A stretch of 64,000 bases of DNA, taken from positions 40,583,973 to 40,647,972 of the forward strand of contig NC_132881.1 in NCBI RefSeq assembly GCF_030463535.1, written 5' to 3'. The stretch comes from Salminus brasiliensis. Its lineage: Eukaryota > Chordata > Actinopteri > Characiformes > Bryconidae. Every line of letters starts with the position of its first letter. Within the stretch, counting starts at the first letter, position 1. The notes under the pieces were generated by a model. It did not search any database, was not told where the DNA came from, and was given only the letters and a program-made list of their open reading frames with translations. Both the position numbers and the translations under genes were made by a program. Below are positions 1-12,800 of this stretch, piece after piece.

Positions 1-3000
1 CATGGAGCTCATAAACAGGCCCCGCTGCAGTTGAGAAGCAAAGAGGCTTGATGAGTCTGTGTTTCATGCCACCCTGAATCACAGACCAATTCAAAAGGGA
101 TTATTTAGCTGTGTGACTCTGTGGTTGAGTCTGTCGATATGAATTTCATGTGGAGAGGGATTCAAAGCTGGGGTCACAACGACATGGTGGCTGAACTCTT
201 GAGGCTCCATGTTTCTGCCAAATCCACATCACATAGAAACACAGAAGTTCTGAGGACTTTCTGCAAACATGCAAGCATGTGTAAGTGCTCGCTTTGCAAA
301 GAGCTTGCTTCAGACGCCGCCTGAGATCTGAGACTTGGGTTTTCCTTATAGTTTGCTTTTGTCTTTAGCTTGTTACACTGACAAAATGATATTATGACAT
401 GAAAACTGTAGAAATTGAATTGGATTATTAAAAGCTTATCAAAAGGAAAAACCCAGTCACCAGGACAGATCAGCCTATGTTAAACACTGTAATGCAGCTC
501 TGTATACTTTCCTAAGGCCAATAGGGGAAAAATGCCCATGTACTCTAACCCATCCAACCCTAACACTGTACTAATATTGAGAGTAAGGACTCCCTTCTCT
601 CTAAACACCTCCAGGTCTGTGTGGCATGGATCCCAATAGATGTTGGAAACATTCCTTTGAGATTCCGATTCATGTTGACACGATTGCAACACACAAATTC
701 CTGCAGATGTTTCAGCTCCTCTTTCAAGCTACAAATCTCCAGTTCCACCAAATCCCAAAGGTGTCTATTGGTTTCAGATCCAGTGACTGAACTCATTGTC
801 ACATTTATGAAACCAGTTTGACCCTGTTTACACCTGCTCACTTCATGCATCTTGAGAATCAGGATTATATCTGGATAAGGCCGAGCCACATAAAACTGCT
901 ACAGTAAACACACCCAAAAGGCATTTAAGCCAGATACAAATCACATCGCTCAAACCACTTCAGGAAGTGGTCTGAGATGTATTTGAGCCACATGTTTTAG
1001 CAGCGTAAACGCATCCATCTTTCCAAAACACATTCTACTACCAAGACCTCTCCCAGTACAATGAAACATCTCCCCTTGCAGAGCGTTGCTGGGCATGTGA
1101 TCTGTGTCTGTGGGGAGGATAAGTATGGAGGATGATGTAAAATTGCGTATTTCAAAACACAGCAACTATCTTTAGTACAGCACAGAAAGGGCTGAACAGA
1201 TAAACAACTGGTTGCAGTGAAATAAAGACATCTGCATAATCCGTCTCACAAAGGATTCGGGTTTCAGTCTGACTAACTGGAGACACATTTGACTACCCAA
1301 TGTAAATACACGGCTAAAACCTTACCAGGATACAATCCGGATACTAGTCACATAAGCTGAGCAGGTATTAATAAGGTCAAATTGAGACACCTTTTAAATA
1401 TGGGTAAACTGCGGCCATGAAGAGATGAACATGGTCAGCAACTGTACTCAAATAGGCTGTGACATTTAAGCCACGTTTTTTTTTTTTTGTTTTTTTTTCC
1501 TGCTGCAGCCTCAGCTTTCTGTACTTGGCTGACAGAGGTGGAACCTGACTTGGTTCTCTGCTGTTGTAGCCCATTCACCTCAAGGTAGGATGTGCTGTGC
1601 ATTATGCTCTCCACAGTTCAACACGGTGGGTATCTGAGTTACTGTAGCCTTTCTGTCAGCTCCAAACAACATGGACATTCCCTGTTGAGCTCTCATCAAC
1701 AAGGCTTTTCCATCTAAAATTGAGCTCAAGCCAGCCCTTCTGGCCCCAACAATCATGCTATACTCAATATGTTTTTCCTCATTCTGAACATGACCTGAAG
1801 CTGTTGTCCCATACCTGCATGATTTTACTGTTCTGCTGCAGCATGATTGGCTGATAACTGCATGAATGAGTAGATGTACAGGCCTTTTAAAAAAATGCAT
1901 CTTCCTTATGCTAACATGGAAACTTGGTGGACAGTCCTATACATGAAGGACTTACATGATAAAACATTTTCCATAATGGACTGAAAACGTGTGAAACTGC
2001 AGGTAAAGCATCCGACAGCATGTTCGACATCTTCTTCCAAGGTCATATATGAATGACCTATTAGTTATACCCCAGTAAAGTAATTCCCCTGTTCCAAAAC
2101 ACTGAATTATTCATGGGAGGATTCATCTAATTCATTTCACTCAATTCCCGGAGAAGCCAATCATCGCTTGTCTTTGAAAGCACATTAGGATTAGCATTTT
2201 TGTAACGGTTTTTCATTTCTCCTCAAGTCAGTAACCTGAGAGATGCTGTATAATGACTGTAACAGTCCTCACACTGTGAGAGTAAAAGATACACATTGGA
2301 AAAGAGGCTTTTACACTGCACTGAAATGTGCCTTTTTCATTTTTAATTTAAGCTTCTTGTGAGCAGCTTTGTTTGATCTGGGCCAGACAAGTGGTAATAG
2401 GGCTAGTTCATTCAGAAAGGTTTAGTGGCCTTTTCTTATATTGAGGTGAGACATGATACCATACACACCCACCAGCATCTTAAAGCTTCCCATCAACTTG
2501 CCATAGACTTTCTTTCTCGACTCTTCCAGCATATATAACAAGGTTTCTCGACTGCAATCTGGAGGACCAGTATCTAACAGTTTTTGGTGTATTCTGTGCC
2601 AGACACCCATCATCTAGGATTGGATTTGATGACTCCTTGTACACAGAGTTGACTCACCTTGAGAACCTGTGAAGACCAGTTCCAGCAGACTCTGTTTACA
2701 AGCTGAAGCTGAATTTTAGGCTCTGTCGTCCAATGGTCTATCTCTGGTGTTTCCTAGTGCTCGTTTGGAGCTGAAGGTTTGGAGTATATCCTCTGGCAGG
2801 GCAGTAGAAGCCTGAATGATGTAATTATTCAGTGAGCCATTGTCTTGAGTAATTGATGTTTGGTCAGCAGTTCTGTTCCTTTGAAGAATTGCCTAAAAGG
2901 CTCCTTAGAGCTCACTGCCATGTATTATGTGTTTGTCAATCCCTCTGTGCGTATGCAAGAGTCCCAGTTATGCTTTGAAGGGATTTGTTTATATTGTAAA

Positions 3001-4129
3001 GCCTTTTTAAAATCAATCGCCCTTAAGAGCTCTGTTTTGTCAGCTAATTATTTCAATGTCACTGCGAAATAGGAATTCAAAACAAAAGCCGTGTTTGCCT
3101 TAGTTTAAAAGCGATATGGAAAATACTATCCTTCAAGGTTGTCACAACATTCAACCACATTAAGGCCCAGAAAATGTGTTGCAGGTTTTAGATCAGAGAC
3201 AAACTGTAAATCAATAAGCGGTCATTATTGTCACTCACACTTTTTGAGGTCTTAAAAACCTCTGTTGTATTCTGTCGGAACCATTTTCCAAGTCATGCAA
3301 CACCAAACCACTACATTTATTATTTTTTTTTTTTTTAAATACAATACAAACATTTAATGAATGAATACCTTTCATGTTCAAGAAAGTCATTTATTAACTA
3401 GGGGGAACAGATTCTTCAAGTATTTTCCATTAGCAAACTGTTAGGTACCTCAGCCACCAGCGAGGCAAAAAGTGGTTAATAGGTATTTTTGGGAAGCCAC
3501 AGAAGAAGCTGCAGGCATTACCTGAAGAACCACATGTAGGAAAACTAACCTCTCCCCAGAGTAATCAACACATTAAGTGAAACACTTGATTCCTGGATGA
3601 TGTGGAAGATGGGTTACAGTTTGAAAACACATTCATCACAGTGACATGGTATACACTCCCCCCACACATTCCTCAAGCGCTCCAGGCCGCAAAACCAAAA
3701 CATACCCAATTTTGAATGATGCTGCACTGACATTGCAATCAAGCGAAAATTGTGCTCTAAACACTTCAGTACTCGCTGAGCTTGATCTGTTCTTGTAGAC
3801 TATATATTGTTCAAATTGAACTGTCGCTACTGTATGTCTCCCCAGCAACACTTGAACTACTCGATGTGATATTGGTTGAGCTACGACCACAACTACAAGT
3901 GTTTAGAGGGTATTTTGTTCTGTTGACTAAACATTTCATGGTATAACTATAATAATCTATAGAGATATTATTCAATATATATTATTCAAATACTGTGTTG
4001 GACAGTTAAGCATGAAGCTTTACAGAAATTGTAGGATAAAGCACTGTGTAATTTGTGAGGCATTGTTCTGTCAATATGAGATCTATACACCTCATAATCA
4101 GCAGCTACATCATTGAGGAGCCAGTACCC
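1..4129. other. Downstream of AIMP1: no gene recognised
   Basis: Open frames here are short, overlap on both strands and match no family I know. Poly-T tracts near 1480 and 3325. No conserved exon with flanking splice sites was seen. Confidence 0.6.
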
Positions 4130-5130
4130 GTGGATGCCATGTAAGCCTTGGCCCTAAATATTCACACCATGTTCTGGTGAGAGCATCGGCTATTTTGGGC
4201 ACAAGACCTTTCTCCAGAACTCTCCAGATGTTTTAGGTAACTTGGCCATCTTGTTTTGTGGCTAACCAGTGATTTGCATCCTGCAGTAGCGTCTTGCAGC
4301 CTCTGTGTTTGAAGTCTTCTGTGGACAGCGGTCACTGACAAATTCACATCCAGCTCCTGAAGAGCATTTCTGATCTGTTAGTCAGGTTTTTGCTCTTTTT
4401 CATTATGGTGGCAATTCTTTGGTCATCAGCTGTGGAGGTCTTTCATGGTCTACCAGTCTCTTTATGGTTACCAATTTCACCAGTTCTCCTTCCTCCTGAT
4501 AATGTTCCAAACAGTTGGTTTTGGTAAGCTACCTCTCACTTTCTTTTTCTTGTTTTTTTGCCCTCCAATGGTTTCTTTGGCTTCTATTGGCACAACTCGG
4601 GTGCTTGGAAGAAGAGGCCGGGTACCCACCTGTGCCGAACAGCATCACATTGAAGTGGTTTGGAGAAAGAGAGAGAGCCATAGACCCACTCGGAAACTGC
4701 AAGGCCAATTGTGCCCTATCGTGCTCCGGCTGCTGATGACAACTTGTCTAGTCTCTGTAGAGAAGTACTACCAATAGAATAGGACTCCCTGGATCAGATA
4801 AACAGGAACCTATTGGCCCCAAATGCCAGGCATGAGCCCTCAGGATTGAGCTGTGTAGCAGTGGAACTGCTGGAACGAAGGTGCACCATCCAATACTTTT
4901 TGGATGAGATGGGGTAGTGATCATCCAACATCCTGACCTGACTAATGCTTTTGTCACTGAATGCAATCAAATCCTCACAAAAAACCCTAACCCAGAAACT
5001 GGTAGAAAGCCTTCCCTGAACAGTAGAGACACTTACGCCAACAAAAGCAGAATACGCTCTAAACAAGCTTGATTTGGGAGGAAATAAGGAATGAACAGGC
5101 ATCCCAATACTTTTGTCCAAGTGCGCATAT
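4130..5130. repeat. Composite repeat patch
   Basis: Contains a SINE fragment (4590-4745), the dispersed repeat (about 4780-5030), and an end CATCCCAATACTTTTGTCCA at 5100-5119 whose complement resembles GGACAAAAGTATTGGGACAC at 37568-37587. That word looks like a DNA-transposon terminus. Identity of the element is not resolved. Confidence 0.45.
4590..4745 (-). mobile_element. SINE family A fragment
   Basis: The complement shares CATCAGCAGCCGGAGCACGA with the 22.6-kb copy and retains the following body words in order, with divergence. Confidence 0.45.
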
Positions 5131-6540
5131 AATGTTTCAAATATAATGGTCCCTAGAGATGGGGGAGAAAAGCCATGTATAAAAATCCATCTATCTATCT
5201 TTTTTTTCTTCTATATACATATTCTCTATGGCTCTAACTGTTGCATATCGTTCTTTAAAGACAAAGAAAATGGTTCTATATTGCCACAATAAAAGAAAAG
5301 GCTGAACAATAGTTACAAGTCAGAGAAGCCTTTTAGCTAGACTAGGCTTCATTTCAGGGTTTGGAAGACACTAGAAGACAGACGAAGATGTGTCCAAGCA
5401 TGACACGTGGAGATGACTTTTTAATCTTCCCTAATCACAGTGCTTGTTTGGTGGCTAGAACTCGGCACGAGGCTGGCAATCACTCGCCCCCAATTACCGC
5501 TCACTTATGGCTCATCGCCGCCACATCCAGACATTCGTCTGCAAAGCTGCCTGGAGTCTAGCGCTGTCTCAGTACACTTATAGGTTTACTAAAGAACATC
5601 AAGAACATGCTGGCTAAGGCTGCAGGGTTTCCGAACGTCAAGGAAAATGTGAATTTGAAGCCAAACATTCATAATGGAAAGTCTGTAACTAGAAACTACA
5701 TTGATTTATTATGGAAATCAGATATTTTGCAACTCTGCAACAATTCACTTTAAGTGTTTAAGGGTTCCCTTTAGGTTATATTCTCAGAAGTAATGCTGAG
5801 TCACAGCGAAGTGTTTTATTCCCCTGTTAGTTGACCCACTAACTCTTGGTGAGGTGGGCCCAACCCACCACGAATTAATGACCAGCTACACTAAAGCATG
5901 TGTTGCTTTATTGTTTTTATGATGAAAAGCTGCCTCCTAAAATCAACTATTGAAAAATGTATTACAAAGAGGGCTATTTATCGAACAGAGAGTATTTCAC
6001 AGTGGAGACTGAGCAGAATATGAATGTGATCCTTGATATTACAAGGGCAACACTGTTTATCTTCTGAGGGGAAAAAAACATTGGTGGTCTCCTGAGGTGG
6101 ACGGTGTCCAAACTAGGTCAGGTCTAATGAAGCGATGGTTATAAAACTGTAACAGGCCTCCGCTAAAAGGCCATAATTTGTATCAAAACAAGACACCAGC
6201 CATGTTCAACTCAGCACAACGCAGCTACAGATGTCGAGCTAAAATCATGGCCTTAATTACTGTTGACGTAATCGGGTTTGTAAGGAAATATAAATCCGTC
6301 ATCTTAGAATGTTCAGCAGGGAGCGACACTTCCTGAGGGAAAACTCCACCATGTTCTTCTCAAAAGGACACTAAAGTGTTCGAAGCTTAGGATGGAGAAA
6401 ATGAACCCATATAGTCTTCATAAGGACTTTGAGAAGATGCACTGAAACTCAAGGAAAATCAGTCAACCCCTTTATTGTTACCAGTACAATCTTCGTTTCC
6501 ATTAAAGAGATAAAACTCTACTCTGGTATAACAATGTTCA
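5131..6540. other. Intergenic, nothing recognised
   Basis: Ordinary AT-rich sequence up to the AIMP1 poly(A) region; no gene or clear repeat. Confidence 0.6.
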
Positions 6541-6545
6541 AAAGC

Positions 6546-6551
6546 TTTATT
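6546..6551 (-). promoter_or_regulatory. aimp1: AIMP1 candidate polyadenylation signal (AATAAA)
   Basis: AATAAA on the minus strand about 127 nt after the AIMP1 stop. A second copy lies at 6471-6476. The first is the more likely signal and implies a short 3' UTR. Confidence 0.5.
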
Positions 6552-6677
6552 ATCATTTTCTCCTTCATCAGTGCCATTAGAAAGATCTACAGGGGTCACA
6601 GACTCAGTCCTGGTTAAATTCACCAAGCCTTGGTCAAATTCCTCTGGCAGACTGGAGCCAGTAATTGCTCAGGTGCT

Positions 6678-6844
6678 TTATTTGATACCACTGTTGCTCA
6701 TGGTCTGAGCTTTGCAGACTCCTTTTCCATCTACCTCAAAGGCAGCCCCCTTGTAGGTGGCCACACACTGGCCATCGGTACGCAGATCGGGCTGCACCTG
6801 CTCCCACACCTTCTTCTTGGGGTTTAGCTCCTTGTCAGGCTCAC
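6678..6844 (-). CDS. aimp1: AIMP1 last coding exon
   Basis: 167 nt to the TAA at 6678-6680, acceptor GATCCAG. It encodes [20 protein letters not shown] and ends with the family-typical [11 protein letters not shown]. Confidence 0.97.
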
Positions 6845-9800
6845 CTGGATCAGACAGCAGAAAGACACAAGCATGATCCTCTTCGTAGAACAACAGTTGA
6901 AATGAGTCAATGTGTCACTCTATCCAAAATGAAAAGTGTATCTTTTGTTATCTCTTCAGTACAATTCCTATGAGATGTTTTTATGGGCTGCTGAATCAAA
7001 GATTTCTTGAGTGCATTAGGGTGGACCGCCAGTGTAGGTATGATGGGTATTGGAGTGAGGGAACATTGAAGGAATGAAATACAAAATCCAAATCCATGAA
7101 GTTGAAGAACACAATGTATACAGTAATGAAAAAAACATCCCATGAAGATCTATTTACCCATATGGACAGGGACATTTTAGCAACATTGAGAGATGGAGGT
7201 AATATAACTAAACACAAAAATGTCTTTTAGTGCCGTGACAACATCTTATGGTCTGCTCTTGGGCTGAACTTGCCAGGACTGCCTGACCTGGCCACATTGA
7301 CAGTTCTTTTAAGTGTTCTTCACTTTTTAATTATTCTGTGGACAATGGAATTTGGGCAGTATAACCATACTATTTAAAAATGACAACTAAATCTCAAAAT
7401 TGTAAGACGGTATTTCAAAATTATGAGTCTGATGTGTCAAATTTCTGTTCTGTGTCTATCTTGTACACAGCCAAAACAGCTCATTCATTCATGTGCATTT
7501 AAGAAGGTTACAGGGTGGCGGAGCTTTGCGTTGTTGTGAGTTTAGCGACTAGTTTGAATGAAAGGGAAAGCAAGTAAACCTGGAAGAACCAGTCTGCTAA
7601 ATGTGCATGAAAACACCCCTAAGATCATTCACTCGACGTTGTGCTCTCAGATCTGAGGCTTTATCCCATAAACATGTTCGATTTAAGCTTCAGTTAGCTG
7701 GAACACAACCTGTGCTGTAGTGTTTAGCCTGTTAGCTTACATGTCTAAGCCTCGATGGCCGGCTATGAGTCCAAACGAGGCAGACCCTGCCACAACAACG
7801 GCAGTCGCTTGAAACTGCTCTCTCGGACACAGGTTATTATTGTCAAAACTTGTGTCGGTTAGTCAACAGCAGGTGCACCGAGCTGTCTGACACATGGTGT
7901 GTCTGTAGCTAGCCGATCTAGCAAAGCAAAGACTAGCTTAGTGAGTGGGCTACAGAACAGACATCACAGGGAAAGAAAGCTTTCAATTTCAGCGTTCTGT
8001 CCTTTCAACAGCAGCTGCTTGGTGCGGGTCATTCTCTGGGTCTCAGTCAGCCAGACCTGAATTTGTCCTGTGGTGAGCAGACAGTTAACCTGCTAACTAA
8101 GACTAACCAGCTTCTCTCTCCTGATTCACAGCAGTTTAACAATTGTAGCTGTTGTAAGACTGACAGTTTAACATTTATTGGATGACCTATTTAAATGTGT
8201 GCACTGTGTTCACTTAGTCTGTGACTCTGTGAGCAAACTGAACTTTGTATTTGGTCGTTTTTCAGTAGTACAATAACGCAGGATGAGAACAAATGGAAGC
8301 CACATAAACCTAAAATCACCTGCGCTACCCCTACCTCCGGTAACACTGTATACGGTCATAATATTTTGAGGTGGTATGATGGTATGGAAAAAAGTGGATA
8401 TATCACAACCCTAGTTTTCAGACCCTTTTAACCCCCTTCTCAGACTCATCTGCATCTACAACCTTGTGTCTGAAGGCCCCCCATGCTGATGCATTCAGGT
8501 AATTGCAATTCTAATTCTAGCCATTTTAAGTAGTAATAAACGTAAAAATGCCCTAATATTGTCCTTACAATAAACCTGCATTTTTATTAATTACATTTTA
8601 CAAACGTGTATTAATTACATCTGTACACCTAAGGAAATGTAAAGACATTTCTTCGGTTGTATGTGTTTAGTAATATTACTTCTACTATTATTAGTATTAT
8701 TTACATAAATATTTACTAAATATTGTTAAAATATTAGGGACAAATGTGCACATGTCCAAAAAGGGTTTTCATGGAGTGTCCTCATGTTTTCATGAACGTA
8801 CCATGACGTATATTAAAATGTACCTGCACACTACAATTTATTTATTTATCTATTTATTTTAATGCACAGGATGTAGACCTTAGTTAAAAACAACCGCTTT
8901 TCACGTCACACTGACGTAAAACTAAATTCTATCAGAAGGCATTTCTTTGCTTGTTACCCAACTTCAATGGAAACCCTAAGAGCTGTAAAACGGAGCAGCA
9001 GCATTTACAGAGGCGCACACTGTTTTGATGGGTAGCTTAGACATGCCTTTTGATTCGTAACATGCCACCAGGCACCAGCCAGTAAGTGGTGAAGTAACAT
9101 GTAGTAAATTCCAGTTCCAACAACAATGCTGTGCAAGTTCAGCATGAACCTCATGTTACGATAGCACTCACTGAAGGCAGCCTCGAGATGATCACTGGTT
9201 TAGCTGGTGTATTTACTTTTTTTTTTTTTTTTTTGTTTATTACTTTTATAAAATATCCTCTGGGCTTTGCGTTGAGGTTTAAAAGATGTAGGGAAAGGAC
9301 CCTGAAGATGATCTTGGACAGAAAAGGTTCTCACGTTCAACTCCGGACAGCAGCCACTGAGTTCATGCTCTTTGCACATTCAGCACATTCTCTTCTCAAT
9401 CTGTCTCCCTAATCTCACGGATGGGCCCTGGCTTTTGTTCCCATCCAAAAATCTGACATGACACCTCGTAAAAACAGAGAACAAGGAAGAAAGCGGAGAA
9501 TGAGACAAACACTGTTGTCCATTACTTTTCACAGTAAACATCCTGCTGATGGGGCCAGCTCTCGTTGTCTACTTGTTTAACGACCCTGCGGTCCGTGGAG
9601 CAGATGGGGAGAGGTGACGAAGACTACTCGCACCGCCTCACTTTGGACAGACCTGAGTGCCGATTCCATCCCAGTCATAAAAACGAGCTTTGCTGTTTGG
9701 CTGGCTCAAGATATGCCATAAAGCAACAGCTGGAAGAAGAGCCATGAAGGGGGAAAGGCAGGGAGATGAAAGCCCAGCTGAAGTGACAAGGGCCTGGTGG

Positions 9801-12800
9801 AGACCACGGGATGGAGTCCTGCTCCAGGCATAAGCAACTCCCTGGAAAACTCCCTGTTTAGTTATTGTGCATTTAATCAACCCCTGGGGGGGAAACCACC
9901 TTACTTTTTGCCGTTTTGTTTTGGAAAACTGTTCGAGGAAAGCAGCAGGACTATGCTAACAAAGGTGGAGCAGCCTTTTCTTAGCCAAGACTAATTTCAA
10001 AAGCACTCTCTGCCTGAGGCTGGCCGTTTGTTTTAGCAATAAAACGTATGCATTCTATGTTGACTCAGAGTCGGAAAGGCAAAGGGACCGTATGCTGTGC
10101 ATATCTAGCCACCCTTTCCCCTCAGGCCACGGCTGGATACACACTGTCCTATCTCCCTGATTAGGCTGTCACCCAATTAGCAGCCACAGGCAATTTAGCC
10201 CTACCAATAAACAGTGTACATGAAGTTCCTGAGTAAACAAAATGGACTTTGTGATTACTCCCCATCAAAGGTGCGAGGAGCGCAGTCAGTGTTGTTCTTG
10301 GTCTAGGAATTCCCATTTTAATCCCTTTATTTCTGTGGTAAGTTTTGCCGGTAAGGAAAAACGTCAAACCGTGCTCGTTTGTCTGGGCAATTTACTCCTT
10401 TCTTGATGTGCTCGATGTTCAGTGGTAACAGGATAGTGGGACTCTCACACTTTGTTTAGGCAGTGAATTAGTCATTTACGTCACACTGATGAGATTTCAA
10501 TGAGGGATGAAACGTGTGAATGAGTCCGAAATTAAGAGGGTCTTCAGTACATGTCCTGACAGTGAGTACTGAAGTGTTTGGATAAGCCCACCTTTCATCA
10601 GCAAGGCTGATGTGCCTTGTCTATAATTAATTAATGTATCAACTTAACAAGCCCTTATGCCTTCTGCACTTTCCTCCTGCTTTCTCATCAACTAATCAAC
10701 TTTGTTGACGAATCATTCCAGCCTTCTTCAGCATTTCCTTGCTCAAACACACTGTCTGTTAATTGCCAGGTCTAGGAGGTGTGCTTGAATCAACAAGTTC
10801 CGCTGGACACTGGTCCTTCAGGACTGGAAAGATGAACCCTGGTCCACAGGCATTAAGTGTAGATGGAGTGTGGCACGGTTTTGCTGTTGGTGTTTTACCT
10901 GGAAAGCCCTGGAAGGTGACCCGGTCTCCTGGCGCTGCCCCACTGGGTGGGTCCAAGATTTCCACCTTGTCTGGGGAGCTGGCGCACATGACCATCGCTT
11001 GGGACACCACACCCCTCATCTTTGCTGGCTTCAGATTACACAGCAGTACTGCCATGCGATTTTGCATCTGTGGACACAACACTGACAGATTTATCAAAGT
11101 ATCACCTGGATTATTCTGGTTATTCAAGAAAAGTCCCACACATTCTTTTCTGTTAAAGCAACATTACGCAACTTGTTATTATGAATTTATACGATGATTG
11201 TGATGCCCCACTGACTATAATAAGGAGAACAGTGTCTTGGTCTTGGCCACTTTAGATTCAGCATGCTGCTAACTGAACTATGCAACTTCACGCAAACTGT
11301 AACGCTGCTTAACTGGAGTCATATTAGTGTCAAATCTTAAAATTGAGGAACTGAGGGCTGGAGTCCAGCACAGTTTGCTGATTTCCTGCTCTAACACACA
11401 GACTAAACCTGGTAATTAAAATCAGAGTCGATTCAGGTGTGCTTGAGCAGAAAAACCACAAAACTGTGCAGGAATCCAGCCCTTCAGGACTGAAGTTTCC
11501 CACCCTGCTCTACTGTGTCAGCCCATATGCTTCTATCACTTTTTGTGATGGTTCTGGATCGCTCAGCTTGTCCAGCTTGTTCTTTAGGAGTATTTCAAAT
11601 TTACACTTCCAGACTGTAGAGGGAGCCCAGGAGCAAAATTCTGAATTAATGAAGGCACACAACCAAGAAATTTATAATTTGTTTAAATTTATGAAATGTT
11701 CTGACATGGGCCCACGTTTCAAATCCCTTACTTTCATTCACCCCATTCCTCTCCAAAGCAAAATTCTGGTCTTATTAATTAAGTTCCTCCCAAGGTTCCT
11801 CAGGGAGTTTTTTTTCTTGCCACTGGTGCCTTTGTCTTGGCCACATGGGGTTCCATGTGTTTCTTACTTTAATTTGGTTCGTTATTTACAATTTCTGTAA
11901 ATATGTTTTGCGACATCAGTTTTTAACAATTACTATTCAAATTAAGCTGGTTTTGAAAAACCGAATGAACCCTGAAATAAAGCTTTAACAGGCATCTGAA
12001 ATCTCATTCTGTCTTTCTAAAACATTCTAAAAAAAAGATAGAAAAGCTAATTTACACTCTATATATAGATGGGCAGGCCTTTCAACTCCTTCCAAGCTAA
12101 AGCTAACCTTCAATCGCATTATAATTACACAATGACTACTTTTTAAGGACATGGAAAACAGCAGTTTTGCGCCGACCTCAAATTCAGATTGCGTTGTTTA
12201 AGAACGGTCGATTCTTTCCAACTCAGGCAAGCACTTCATTACTGCAATGAGAAGCCCTAGGAATTTATTTTTTTTTTACTTTGATGTTCATCTTCAGGAT
12301 ACAGTTTCTCAACAGGATGGTAAATGTTAAAACTGTCCCAGAAATTAGAGAGAGCACTTTAGGTAATTCCAGCTCTGCCATCTTGGAATAATGTTTGTTC
12401 TACAGCACTTTTAGGAAACTCTGCCCTGATGTTTGGAGAAGGAATGGGCAGAGCAGAGTAGCAGAACACTTTGTGATCAGGCATGGGTAACACTAAACCT
12501 GCAAGCTAACAAAATGAATTCCGCATTTCCATTCATCATTTCTTACTTCTGAAATAAAGATTATTTAATAAACAAGAAAGTTATGTTGTGGTCACAGTGT
12601 AATGATCAGTAGCATTTGGACAATACGCTACATGTTTACTTATGCATTTATGTAATCAAAACTTTTACCTTTTTTAGTAGTCATTTCCAATTTTCAGTCA
12701 GTAGTTAAACCTCCCATATCACACAATGTTACCACTGCTCTTCTTAGTCAAATGAAGGTTGACCGCTGCTAAAGCAACAAGGCTGGAGGAGAATGCTACC

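Noticed and set aside
10763..11197. 144-codon plus-strand open frame
   Set aside because: Antisense shadow of AIMP1 exon 5.
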